A stretch of DNA of 64,000 bases. Source: Scatophagus argus. Its lineage: Eukaryota; Chordata; Actinopteri; Scatophagidae. The notes beneath the pieces were generated by a model. It was not told the DNA's origin. It made no database searches and worked only from the letters and a program-made list of their open reading frames with translations. Shown here one piece after another: positions 12,195 to 32,401 of the stretch. The stretch is from contig NC_058499.1 in assembly GCF_020382885.2 (NCBI RefSeq), forward strand, positions 3,654,001-3,718,000, given 5' to 3'. Numbering within the stretch: position 1 is the stretch's first letter; each line of letters starts with the position of its first letter. A program made the position numbers and the translations under genes.

Positions 12195-12490
12195 TTGGTT
12201 AGACCCCTTAATACCAACTGGAAATCTTAACGCTCCACGATGGTACGTTAGGCAATAGTGTGGCCATTTATCCGTGGCCCATGCACAAAGCCACATCTAT
12301 AAAGAAATAATTCTCCTAGTTTGATGTGGAAGAACTAGACAGGCCTGCACCAGGAACTGATCTCAGCTCCTGAGATGAACTTGAGCCCTGAGTGTGAGTC
12401 AGACCGGCTCACCCAACGTCAGCGCTGGACCTCACGAATGACGTTTCGGCTGAGCCTGGCTGCAAATCCCTGCAGCCAGGCTCCAAAATC
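12195..12490 (+). mobile_element. Highly decayed relative of the Tc1-like element, in rnf141 intron 1
   Basis: Several phrases parallel the copy at 1366-1912 in the same order: 'ggaaatcttaacgctccac', a run like 'ggcccatgcacaaagc', 'tttgatgtggaagaacta', and 'cacccaacgtcagcgctgga' followed by 'cctcacgaatgac'. No transposase frame survives. The perfect hairpin at 12452-12483 lies near its 3' part. Confidence 0.5.
12452..12483. repeat. Perfect 13-bp inverted repeat (hairpin)
   Basis: GAGCCTGGCTGCA at 12452-12464 is followed by a 6-nt spacer and its exact complement TGCAGCCAGGCTC at 12471-12483. The arms are GC-rich and would form a stable short stem in rnf141 intronic RNA. At 13 bp it is too short for a standard miRNA precursor stem. 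Confidence 0.85.
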
Positions 12491-13342
12491 TCAAAGTGAA
12501 AACCCCCCTCGGAGGGTGCAGGCTGTCGCAGAGTGGGATTAATACCTGAGGTTTTACTTTAAATTCTGCAGTCACATGCGAGTGTCCTCATACCGACAGT
12601 CATGTCGTGTATTATAGAGTTACTACTCAGTGTAATTCATCTGTGTAATGTGTACTCAGTTTAGTTTATTATTTTTCCATCAAAAATGGTGAAGTGAATA
12701 ATTGGTTTTGGTTTATCAAATGTGTTTTTCAGTTTCAAATTCTAATTGAACTCAGCAGATCTATTAATATTATGTGCACATTTTTCACAAACAAATCACC
12801 AGTAAATACTGATACTTCATGTATTTGTCTTACAGTACTGTTATTCACGCCTGCTGCTCATTAGTCTCTCCTCATTTTTTTAACAAGCATCTGTCAATGC
12901 TTTAAAAGTACATTTAAACAAATCTGATTCAAATGAAGATTTAATTAAACAATTAATTGTTTTTTACTCATTTTTAAGAAAAATGCCTGGATTTCAGCTT
13001 CTCAGATGTTAATATTTCCACTATGACAGGAACTGAATATGATCAGGCTGTGGAAAAGAGTGCTCAGCATTCCTCACCATTTTATGGACCAAACGATAGC
13101 GATGAATCTATTAAGCGAGGAAAACAACTGACAGTGTTATGACAGTGAAAGTAATCATGAGTTGCAGCTCCACTTTTTAGTGATTCAAAGACAATCGTGA
13201 ACAAGTGGAGGCCAGACTCTCCCACAAGAGAAATCACATGGAGACAAAAAACCTGACTTTTCACTCTTAATTTCCCACCAGGCTCTGCACAACTGAATGA
13301 GCCTTCTGCCAGTGCTGCTTTGTAAGCTTTGCTGCTGCGGGG

Positions 13343-15083
13343 ATGGGCCAGCAGCTCTCAGGTCAGGCGGTGATGAACCATCTGCCTGAGAAGCTGGTGA
13401 AACACGTTGGGCTTGTACGTGACAGCGGCTACCTTACGTACGAGGAGTTTCTGGCCAGAGTGGCTGAACTGAACGATGTGTAAGTCGGTCTGGTCCTGAC
13501 ACACACTGTAGCTGTTTTCGATCAAACAAATCGCTGTCCGTCAGGAATAACAGATGTTCAGTTGTGCAAACATACAGATGTTTTCTACTTGAGTGTGGGG
13601 ACAGTGGAATGAACAGGTTTGCTTTGGAACAGAACAGTTTTGAGCAAAATTACTGTGAGGAATGTTGACTTGAGCTTCCTCACAGAGAATGCATGATTTT
13701 CTGTTTAGCGTCTGGGTTTTGATCCACAGCTAACCTCCGCACAGCTAACTCCAGTGCTGTTCCAACATTTGCAGTTTGGCCGATCGTTCTCCCCGTGGCA
13801 TAAGGCCCTGCTGCTGCCAATTTAATTTTAGTTTACTTGCTCTCAGAGATCTCAGTGATTGAGAGGCAGGATAACATGGTTAAAGTATTCTCAGTTGTGA
13901 CCAGAGAAAGTCAGTTTTATTGCATGAAATTAGTTTTTATTTCATGACGATGTCATAAAGCCTGTTTTACAGCAGAGGATTCTGATTGAATGAACAGCAC
14001 CTTAACTGCAGAGAGCATACAGTAAACGACATATACTTTTGCCATCACTCAACATGTACACTAATACATTTTAAATTAGGAAAATCACGCAGCTATATTT
14101 TTCAGAAATTGGACGTCACATTGTGGGAGCTTTCATGTGTAGCTCATAGAGTTCATATGAGCATTTACTTCCGTAGCAAACGGCATTGAAAACGATGCAG
14201 AATGCTTTATTGAGTTGAACGTGCTCTCCTCCCCCTCCTCTTCTGGATCTGTTTCAGTACGGCCAAACTAGCTGCTGGACAGCAGAAGCACCTGCTGTTT
14301 GAGGTGCAGCCAGGATCCGATGCCACGGCCTTGTGGAAGGTTGCTGTCAGGGTCCTGTGTACCAAGGTGAGACCAAAGAGCCTTCTGCACTCACTTCACA
14401 TGCCAGGAAGGGCCTTCATCTGCTGTTCATCCTGTGTTATGGAGTAAGAGAGGGGGACAGTAGATGTGAGTCAGGATTGCAGCTGAAGAACATACTCAAA
14501 TAATGTGAACTCGTTTAGATGACCTACAGTAACGCTGTCAGCTCCCTCCCCATCAGGACACCTACTGCAGTTCATCAACTGTCTCCGTCTCTAAATTACA
14601 AATTGGAGTTTTAATTGTTTCATCGTTTGCCATTTGTTTGCCGCTCTTCTTCTTGTGTTTCTCCTCTTTGGTTTGTTCACTCGCTCCTCCAACAGCAGCA
14701 TCATCGTTAACAGGGACCAAACTTTAATCAGCCATGAGAGTCAGACTCTGACTGAAAAAAATCATGACATGATGTTTTATTTGTTTTGAGCTTGGATGTT
14801 GCGCTTATTAATTTCGCGGTGACAGCATTTATTTATTTATTTATTCTTTTAAATGGCATCTCTCTTGTCTGTTGTTTGTAATCTCAGAGATTGTAGCTCA
14901 TTTTCAAAACTCATTTTGAACAAGAAATCCATGAAATCAGTACTTGTTCATACAGCAATAAACATATTAAGATTTTGCCTGTAAAACATGTGAGTGCACA
15001 TGTCTGCTTTAAGGTATTGCATCAAAGGGTAAGCAGCTCTCTCTAATTCTTTGTCTCTGTACATGGGATCTTTCATCATGGAG

Positions 15084-15130
<47 letters not shown>

Positions 15131-17027
15131 AAGTTATTGCAGGCAGAAATATTGCATATTGTTCCCTCAGGATTCCATCGGTTCTCTGTTGTGGTTAAGT
15201 AATTTTGGAATTTAATTTTAAACAAAACACACTATTGAGTTTGTGCAGCACTTGTGGGATAATTTAATTGGCAGCTATAATTAAACCTAAACTGTAACAA
15301 ACAAAACCAAAACTTGGGAGATGAACTGGCCCATGATTTTTATCCCACTCCTAATTAAAACTACACCGACTGTGAAAAGACCTCAGCTGTGTTTTAGTGT
15401 TCCAGGATGATCAAATGCAATTTCAGATGCTTTCGTCAACGGTGCTCTCAAGAGGAAAAAAAAGCCACCAAATTTAAATAAATAAATTGTATTGACTGCC
15501 AAAAGCCTGCATTGTTTTAGCCCAACTATTTTAGAGCAGTGTGTGCTTATGACTGCATGCGCACATGTGTACAGGGTGCTGTTACCAGCGTGTCACAGGA
15601 GTCATGTGACTGCCTTTGCCTCCTCTAGATCAACAAGGAGAATGGCATGATGGAGGCATCCCGCATCATGAACCTGTACCAGTTCATCCAGCTGTACCGT
15701 GACATCACCAGCCAAGCTGCTGAGGTGCTGACAGCAGAGGGGGCCTCCAGGGGCCCGTCTGCCCAGCTGCCCTCCACCGACTCCTGCCAGGCCAGCATGT
15801 GGATGGGCAGGTAGGTTCACGTCATGTCAGAAAGCCCACGACTGATACGGTGCTCACCTCGATGTGTCTTTTTTTTCCCACATTAAGGAATGGCTTCATT
15901 ACCGCACTACATTAAATTTAAAATCTCGTCTCGTTAAAGGCAAAAACCGTAAAAATGTCATGACCGGCCATGACATGGTGATTTGACTTAGAGCTGGACT
16001 GGACTGAGCTTAGCAAGGTGATCGGTTTGGGCTTCAGAGTCTTTAACGAGGACTCTTCGGCATGTGGACAGGAGGAGCTGGGGTTTGAATCACAAACCAT
16101 TTGAATATTAGCTGCCACATTTCCAGATTGCTAAAAGGAAGCTGAGTATTTGACTTACATTCATCAGGTGGCCAGAAACACAACTACAAATAAATAATAA
16201 TGTGGCTTGTGCAGGATTTGTAACACGGAAACACATTTGACTCAACAACTTTAGATGTGCTTTATATGTCAGTGTTCTGTTTTCAGCTTCCATCCTCAAG
16301 GGGCCAAAAAAATCAGTTAATTCAGGCTCAGGTTTTTTAGCCAACTCACCACCTGCTTCAGGAGTGTAAAAGGAGTTCTTAAATGGTCCTACAGGCTGCT
16401 TAAATTACAGATTTTACAACTTGTTTTGCAGTGGAGTGAATTCACATCCACAGAAAAGCATTTTAATGTTTTCATGCATTTTCATTACTTGAGGATGTTT
16501 TTCTCAGGTTAATCCTGTGATAGCAGGCCTTAAAGATTCATCCCACATCAGGAATTTCATGACAAAATAAGATTTTTGGAAAAGCGTTTGTCCTTGGGGA
16601 ATGATCAAAGCCTTATCTGTTTTCTGTTTGTGTGGCCGTGCAGGGTGAAGCAGCTGACTGATGAGGAGGAGTGCTGCATCTGCATGGACGGAAAGGCCGA
16701 CCTCATTCTCCCCTGCGCACACAGCTTTTGTCAGAAGTGCATCGACAAATGGTAAGGCGGTGGACCGAGCTGGGAATCGTTTCTCTGATTCTTCCTGTCA
16801 CAGAAACGTTTTGTCCACCTACGATATGAACAAACACTCACACTGCTTGTTGCAAAACTCCCTTCTGTTTGCGCAGGAGCGGGCAGAGCCGAAACTGTCC
16901 GATATGTCGCCTGCAGGTGACTGCTGCCAATGAATCGTGGGTCATGTCTGACTTCCCCACCGAGGACGACATAGCTGGCTACATCCTCAACTTGGCTGAC
17001 GATGCAGGCCACCCTCACAGGCCTTAA
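13343..17027 (+). CDS. rnf141: RING finger protein 141 (ZNF230), probable E3 ubiquitin ligase
   Basis: Five coding exons: 13343-13479, 14258-14366, 15629-15810, 16644-16751 and 16877-17027, all with GT/AG borders and matching phases, giving 228 aa against about 230 in human. The start ATG (MGQQLSGQ) lies in an exon whose acceptor is at 13281; Gly2 in MGQQ fits an N-myristoylation signal, suggesting membrane attachment. Conserved blocks are [28 protein letters not shown] and [20 protein letters not shown]. The C-terminal C3HC4 RING spans about 153-190, beginning CCICMDG, with the conserved CAHSFCQKC and ending NCPIC; all eight zinc ligands are present. The protein ends AGHPHRP as in mammals. 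By family it recruits an E2 enzyme; in mammals it is linked to spermatogenesis, and its substrates are unknown to me. Introns are 0.1-1.3 kb within the coding part, with a 1.8-kb intron before it. Confidence 0.97.
15091..15128. repeat. GT dinucleotide microsatellite in rnf141 intron
   Basis: About 19 uninterrupted GT units in the intron between the second and third coding exons of rnf141. Confidence 0.95.
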
Positions 17028-18361
17028 CATGCAGCACAGAGAGCCAGTTAGCCGACAAGGGAAATCGACCTGTACCAAGTAGACTTCACACGTTGAAACA
17101 CAAAATGCCACTTTCACTAATGAAGAGTTTGTTTTTTTTTTCTTCCTTAAAAAGCTAACAATGCAGAAGAAATGAGCAGGGGTTCCTCAAAGCTGGTGTT
17201 AATGAAGTTGGAGAAATAAGCGTTGAGAGTTGAGCTGTTAGACTCTGAAGTTATCCAACCGAAAATAAATCCCTCGCAATTCAAAGCAGCTCCTCTGAAA
17301 CACATTGACGCGCACTACCTGACTACACTGACTGGATATAAATTAACAGCTCTGTTAAATACCACAATCATACAAGATGTCATGCAAGATGTCGGTCACA
17401 TGCGCTGCTCACTCTGGTTGCCCGACCCGGCAGTTGCTGCTTTGAGCGACTGGGTCTGTTGTTGAATGAGTCTGTTGTTGCAGCTGCAGAGACACTCGTT
17501 CTTCAGCTCAGGGCTGTGTGAGGACCACAGTGAGGTTTGTTTGAGGTTGGACGTTCGCAGTATCCAACCTGTGAAAGTGCAGCACGTCGTAGTCACTGCT
17601 AACCGTATGCAACTACCTCATATCTCATTCACGTGTCAGAAAACAACCAACGACATCAAAATGAACGTAAACGACGCGCACGGCTGTTGTTAGCACTCGC
17701 AGCTGTCAACATAACAAATTAGGAAGTTTTTTGCTGCACTTTCTGCCATTCCTGTGCGACAAGCTCGCCAATAAGCTCCAGCAACAAATTCGCCCTGTGG
17801 AAAACTCCAACGTGATGAAGGCACAGACAGTGTACGCGCAGGTAGACAGGTGTGTAGGTAGACAGGTAGGGAGGCTCGTTACGGGATTGTAACTGTAACA
17901 AACACTGGATTTTTTTTCTTTATTTTTGTCAGCATGTGATTTTTTGATTGCTGTCAGGATGTTAAGAGAAATTCTGTAAACATAAAATAAAATGACTCTA
18001 AAACACATGACCAACCCTAACTTTAAGTTCTTAGTTGACAGGATTGGAAAATGATGCGTCTTAAAAAAAAAAATTCTAGAGGTGGTCCTTAATGGGAGCT
18101 TTGTGTGTGCTAATACCTGCATTATATGAAATATGTAATGATAAATGTAAAATAATATTTTAATTTACACAGAGAATAACCAAAAGTGCGCGCATGTTGA
18201 GGTTCATTTAGTCAACAGGGGACAAGAGGATCCAAGCTGAAGTTGCCTTTCATGTTATGAAACTTCATTGAACTGCTTGACAGTTTTTGAAATAATGCTT
18301 ATTCAGAGTTAAATGCGAAGGTCAGTATCACCATTACCTCTGCATGTGTGAATTACTGTGA

Positions 18362-18610
18362 ACTAAGGCTATGACCACCAGCCTGTTAGCGTAGCTTAGC
18401 ACAAAGACTGATGTGGGGGGAGGGGATAGTGGCCAGCCTGGCACGCTATGCATTTGTTTGTACGGTTTGTTCTCGTACAATCAAACAGATAAAATGTTTA
18501 AATAAGTGAGCTTTAGAGGTGCTGAAAGTATGATTTGTTACATCTGGACAGATTCAGGCGTCATTTTCCTGCTTTTCGGCATAAGCGTATGGAACTTCTG
18601 CTTTAAGTGC
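18362..18610 (+). repeat. Interspersed teleost repeat, family C
   Basis: The phrases 'agcctgttagcgtagcttag' and 'cacaaagactgatg', and later 'tcctgcttttcggcataagc', match a widespread fish repeat whose core reads like 'gtagcttagcataaagactg'. It is non-coding. Confidence 0.5.
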
Positions 18611-18929
18611 AAATCCAAGACACCCCGAGTTTCTGGTTAAACTCTTAAACCAGATTTATTCTCCACCTGCGATGCTGTAAACGGAGTCTGTGCAATGTAA
18701 CCCTGCATGTTTATTTCCCACATGACATGCCTTACGAGCTGTGTTACGTTAATCTGTTGTAGAGTGATGTTCAGAGTCTGAATATAGACTTAGTGGCTTA
18801 CCGTCTTTTCAGTGTAAATAGTTTTGTAGGATTTCAGTGACATGGCTTGCTGTGGTGTCTTCTTCACTGTTGGGAATAACCACTATTTGTCATATATGCT
18901 CTTCTCATCTTTTTTTTACTTTAAATACA

Positions 18930-18951
18930 TATAATATATACTTATTATATA

Positions 18952-18985
<34 letters not shown>
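18930..18985. repeat. TA-rich microsatellite
   Basis: Alternating TA with a few 'tatg' interruptions, followed by a T-run. It lies in the presumed rnf141 3' region. Confidence 0.9.
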
Positions 18986-19918
18986 GTATTTTTTTTAATT
19001 TACCATCACTTTATTAGGTTTATTTTAATCTGACTGCTGTAGAAGTACTGTAGTTTACGCTCTCAAAACGACCTGTCTTGTCTTTGCTTTGCTCAGTTTT
19101 TTATGCCTGTGATTAAAGATTACTAAATAATAGAGACGGCCAACAAATTATTTCTCATAGATTTAAAATAGAATTTAAAACCACAGTAGAGTTTTACTTT
19201 TAGCGAGTATTTCAGGGTTTGTTTCCAGACCACGTGAATCGCAGGTAGCACTTTCAGTTAAAGAGGAGGTGCTTGACTGCATCCATGCTGAAGTGTGCTG
19301 AAAATGTCAGAAAACTGAGCTTCGTTTTCATTGGAGGGAAAAAGTTTCTGTTCTGCTGAAATCTAATCATAACTGAAAGTTGTAATAATATTTGAATTTA
19401 GCATTTTGTTTTGTTCCATTTAGCAAGTTAATAAGTTTTGCTTTTGATCACGTTTAGATAATTTAATGTTTTTCTAAATGTGAGACAGTAATTCCACTAT
19501 TATTAAAGATGTGATGGAAGGCTTTTCATTTAGCAGAATAGTCTTCTGTTGAATTGATATTTGATTTATTAAACCACAAACATATGAACTTAAATTTGAC
19601 CAAAAGTAATTTTTGGTTGTTGATGCTGACCGAACGCACTTTAAAAACTCCACTGTAGCATCCTTTTTGATTGTGCATAAAACGACAAATGATTTTATGG
19701 TGGAAAATATTATCTGCTCCTGGTCCAGTCATAATTTATAAAACACAGTAGTAATATTATATTGTTATTTGTGTATACTTCAATTTGTTCAATTTGGTTC
19801 CAGTACTACTTTTTATGATCAATTACTATAAAACATCCAATGCTACATATTCATACTGTATGTAAAATTACTGACTGGAAAGAGGTGTATTAAAAATGAA
19901 TCTCACTGTATTATCCTT

Positions 19919-19924
19919 AATAAA
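19919..19924 (+). terminator. Likely distal rnf141 polyadenylation signal
   Basis: Canonical AATAAA with GT-rich downstream sequence within about 50 bp. It is the best candidate for the distal 3' end of rnf141. Confidence 0.5.
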
Positions 19925-20589
19925 GAGACACTCGTGTTTTTGCACTTTATGACTTTGTGTTATGTTGGAGTGGAAGAGAGTTGAAATCCCTCTACAATGT
20001 CTTTTTTTTCTCAGGGATGTAATTAAAACAAGTTGTATTATTAGTCATTAAGAAAAAAATATCCATCTCATTTTCAAGAAAATATTAAGCGATGCACACT
20101 TAAATGCTTTCATTAATCAGTCATGTAGCATTAAGGCTAAACGCTAAATCTTTATATCTTAATGTCACTTGAGCCCTGTACTGTGTAATTGCACTCTTCT
20201 CTGCACTGCTTCTCCCAGCTGTTGGAGGGCGGTTTGGGGAAACATCAATAAATTATTGATCAAATGACTCAAATGACTCAATACTGATGTTGTTTTATAC
20301 CTTCATGATGATCATGTGATAAACACGATTAAACAATTACACTAAATGTGTCACATTTAGCACACTTAGTTTGATTACTAGCGAGTCATTAGTTTACAGT
20401 ATTTGACTTTTGACTCAGGGACTTTGTAATCGGTTCCACAATTTTTTTACTGTGCTGGATAAATGGGGAATACCTCTTCATACTGAAATTCCTTTTCTAA
20501 TTTATAGAAATACCTTTTCAATGTTATTTGTTCTAAAATAGATGAAGTGAAACTGAATTGCAGCAGTTGCAGTTACAGGCTGCGGCCAC

Positions 20590-21714
20590 TAGTGGCAGCT
20601 CTGAGCACCTCTGCTGCTGAAATTAACGTGCGTCAGTGGAACCGTTGCTCATCCTGATGCGCGCCTTTCTGTGGTGAGTTGAAAATTAATTATCTTTCAG
20701 TTCTTAATTCATGGATCGTTGAATTAATTCATCGTTGATCGTTAAATACGTTTCGAGAGCCATCTTCCAGAAGTTGTCATGCTAATTAATGTTGGCTCAA
20801 AATCCTAAATAAACCTTAATTTACAGGCAGCAAACGTCTGTCAGTGCAAGCTAGCTTACCGTTATGGAGAAATTTTAAATGTGTTTAAGTCTTTAAGAGC
20901 ACCAAGGTTTTTTGTTTGTTTGTTTTTTAGTTTTTCCTGAGATTTTCCCCTCCATGTGTAGCATCAGCATCATCGGTGAAATTTAGTTGTGAAGACGTGG
21001 GAAACAAGTGCTCAATTGAAAGCTCACGTTTAAAGGGGAAATTGATCCAAGCAGATAATTGCTGACATTCCGCTAGGTGTGTTATTACACCTTAGTAAAC
21101 CTTTTTGAGTTTTAAGAAGTTCTGCTCACTTTCAGACGACTGTGTAAAGTTATTAGAAATGTAATCTCATGGACACACACACAAAAAAGGCTGTGTGAAA
21201 ACACTGACTGCTCTCCAGCCTTTATTTACATATGAAAAACTATGAAAAATGACAAACATAAAAAAGAGGGTTTTGACATCGCAAAGCTCTCACTAGTTCC
21301 AATGCTCAGTCATACTTTAACTTGAATTTTTGCCTCACATTTCGTTTCACTTAGTTTCCAAAATCATGCAGTTGAATGAATTCAGTGTTAAAAGTTAAAT
21401 ATATTCGTAGCTTGAAATTATTTTTTTCTGCACTTAAAAAAAAGTGATAAATCAAAAAAGTGAAAATCATTTTATGTTCATCTTTTAAATGTGTCCATCC
21501 TTGGCCACAAAAAAATGGAAAAGGACTTTTCTAACACTGAAAATGATGATTAATTAAGCAACTGATCAATCTGCAAATTATTAATTGACTAATTGTTGCA
21601 GCTCTTTTCCTCTCCAGAGCCGGTGCTTGGTTTGTCCGTCAGTGCAACATGGCGGAGGAGGACGATAAAAGGCTCATTGTAAGGCAACGAAAACACAACA
21701 TTTCCAAGTTTCAG
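20590..21714 (+). other. Candidate two-exon small transcript of unknown identity
   Basis: A possible promoter-exon at about 20590-20673, carrying several CpGs, ends in a donor (CTTTCTGTG|gtgagttg). A pyrimidine-rich acceptor (ctcttttcctctccag) precedes an exon starting at 21618. It contains ATG at 21649 in a strong start context (gcaacATGG) and reads MAEEDDKRLIVRQRKHNISK before a donor at 21715 (cag|gtaact). A second possible donor (ATT|gtaagg) lies inside. If the intron is retained the frame stops after 31 codons, and AATAAA follows at about 21809. I do not recognise the protein and could not find further exons. It overlaps the presumed ampd3 3' untranslated region on the other strand. It may be a short antisense RNA, the 5' end of a nested gene, or chance. 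Confidence 0.35.
21221..21226 (-). terminator. Possible ampd3 polyadenylation signal
   Basis: TTTATT on the plus strand reads AATAAA on the ampd3 strand, about 850 bp after its stop codon. If used, the ampd3 3' end overlaps the plus-strand exon at 21618-21714. Confidence 0.35.
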
Positions 21715-22070
21715 GTAACTATAAATTATGAAAACCAACTATAAATTTTGTTTTCCATTTTTTTACCCCTAAATACACCTAAATCTTGCACATTGAACTT
21801 GCCAAAGAAAATAAACCTCTGTGCTAATAAAATGAGGCACACAGTGATTGTTCGTAGATACATACTTGAATACAGTCTAAAAATCCAATTTTTCATCATG
21901 TTACAAGAAGTAGGCCAAGATCAACATAAAATAGTAATAATACATCTTTTTTAAAAAATCTGGGCCACAAAATTTTGTATTGGTGGAGTAAAAAAATGGA
22001 CGTGCCGTCTAACCTATGCCCCTTCATCCCTGAGCACATATTCAGGTGCAATTTGTGCTGCCGTAGTCAG

Positions 22071-30335
<8,265 letters not shown>

Positions 30336-32379
30336 CTGAGAAAGATTTGAGGTTTGGTGAATCCTATTTGTCTTGTCAAGAAAAGTTAGCTTTAAAAGGG
30401 TTTCTCAGAAGAAAGTATTTATTCATAATTTGCGATGATAAAGACTGGCTCTGGGCAGAGAGCTTCATTTGATGTGGGCCTCCACAAATGCTTTTTCAGT
30501 ACCACTTAATAGTATTCATGGAATTATTTATTCACGGCGATCATTGGCAGTAGTTACTGAAGCATGTTGTGGTTTCGAAACTTCGGGTTACAGATTGGAT
30601 GTAGTAACATGCCACTGCAATCTGAAACTTGCAAACATATTTCATCCCATAAATGTGGTAGCTGAAGAAATAACATTATTGGTGGCAGTAAATACAAATA
30701 TCAGATCGTAGGCAGTGGTGGGATCAGGGGATGAACTTGGCACGTTTTGCAGTGCCTCATCTTAACTCACACAGGTAAACATGTCTTGAGTGGCTGACTT
30801 GTGTTTCACTGCTGGCTACATGTTCTGCCAACGTGTCAGGAAAGCTACAGTAAACACAGTTAATCACTGTCACGGGTGTCCGGGACTGGTAGGGTGACCT
30901 CTCGGCCCCTGGGGGACTACACAGCACTAAGATCAGTACGCAACACAGAAAACAGAAAACATTTTGCCTCGCCACACAGTGCAACCACTTTTCGGTCAAT
31001 CTAATTGCTATGAATCCAATAGCGTGACAGCATCATACAGGTTCTATATAAAGTATGAGTTTGTAATTTTTCTGCATCAGCGACTGCTGTGTTGGGAGGC
31101 ATCATATTTAGAAACTTGGTTGAGAGTTGATTTTCCGTTGATGCTTTTCATTGTTAGTGCATTTTTCCATTCTTTGAGTTGGTCAAAATATTTTTTCTGT
31201 CTATGAGTTAGTGTTTTTGCAGAAACTCCAAACCAGATCAACTTGAGAACACTAAACTAAGTAAACCTTCCCAAGGAATCAAACAACACACATGATTCTG
31301 ACGTTTCTGGCTTTTGCTGTAAGTGGAAAAAGAATGTCTGACCCTTTTCCTTTTGTGGTAACTGCAGTTAGGAGCATACCGTCATTTTGGTTCCCTGGAC
31401 CTTTTGGTAGGAAAAGAGGGGTTGTTTATTTGTATTGAGCCGATTCTCTCGTGTGGCATCAACTCGGATCCTGTTTTTAAACTTGGGAGTCTGTGATTTT
31501 ATTTTGTGATCAGACTAGATGATGGACAGCAGAGTTGTTTTTCAAATAGCTTCGCCTGCTTGTTTTGCTGTTGAAAATTATTGTTGCTGTCCAACATCCC
31601 ATCAGCAGTGAAGATGTTGGGCTATTCTCATCACCGTGTCATCACAGTTACTAATAATATTAATGCTGCAGGCAGTGTTGGTCACTCGGCCAGTTCCAGC
31701 ATCTGTCCCCATGGAGGTATTTGAAACAACAAGCACAAAACAACATGTGCAGTACCAGGGTGTCGAGTAGCAAACTTCTTTGCTGCAGACTCAACATCCT
31801 AAATGGTTTAGGTGCAACTCTATCCGTCTTAAAACTTTGAGATGACAGATGACACTGTTAACATTTGCTCTCACATTGTCCCAGTTTTCTGGCTGGCACG
31901 TTTCTGAAGCAGTCATTCCTGACAGCCTCCCTGCATGTACACACTCTGCCTACTGGAACAGCTGAGAAGCCTCTCGAATGACCTTGACCCACATCCCCCA
32001 TTATAGAAACCTGAGCTACAGAAAACAGGGTGGAAATATCCAGAGGGTCTTTTAACATATGTAATAAAATTTCAATTAACGTGCGGATTTGTTTTATTGT
32101 ACAAAATAGACGCATATATCACAGAACAACTTATTTCAGCAAAATGGTCCAACTGCACACAATACTCAGCTTTAGAAGTATGTTTGCCCCATTTGTTTCA
32201 GCTGTCACGTTTGGATAAAATCTTAAAATCGTTTTTTTAAATTGACCATCAAATCTCAGTGCCTCAGACCACAGGCATGTTTAATAATCTCTCAGTTACT
32301 TGATTACTGTCATCACATTGCATCTCAGTGTCACTACACAGCTCCATAACGAGAAGAGGAAGCTCTATCTGTCTCTTAC

Positions 32380-32401
32380 CTTCTGCTGCGATTTTGGCCA
32401 T
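32380..32401 (-). CDS. ampd3: Alternative first coding exon of ampd3 (proximal)
   Basis: ATG at 32401 opens MAKIAAE and the exon ends with a good donor (GCAGAAG|gtaaga, phase 1). Joined to the exon at 30335, which begins AA before ATG, it gives [16 protein letters not shown] in frame, 8 extra residues. Mammalian AMPD3 likewise uses alternative 5' exons, with an isoform whose short N-terminal addition ends just before MPRQFPK. Its length and place match that pattern. The 5' border and promoter are not determined. Confidence 0.7.

Larger units (their letters stand above)
17028..19940 (+). other. rnf141: Probable long 3' untranslated region of rnf141
   Basis: About 2.9 kb of AT-rich DNA without a credible gene follows the stop codon. 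The strongest polyadenylation signal is AATAAA at 19919-19924, followed by GT-rich sequence (gtgtttttgc... gactttgtgttatgttggagt). Earlier possible signals exist (for example ATTAAA near 19112), so shorter forms are likely. A repeat at 18362-18610 and a TA run at 18930-18985 lie inside. Confidence 0.45.

Noticed and set aside
20632..20673. ATG at about 20660 as the start of a coding exon
   Set aside because: After splicing to 21618 the frame meets TGA at the junction, so it would be only a very short upstream frame.
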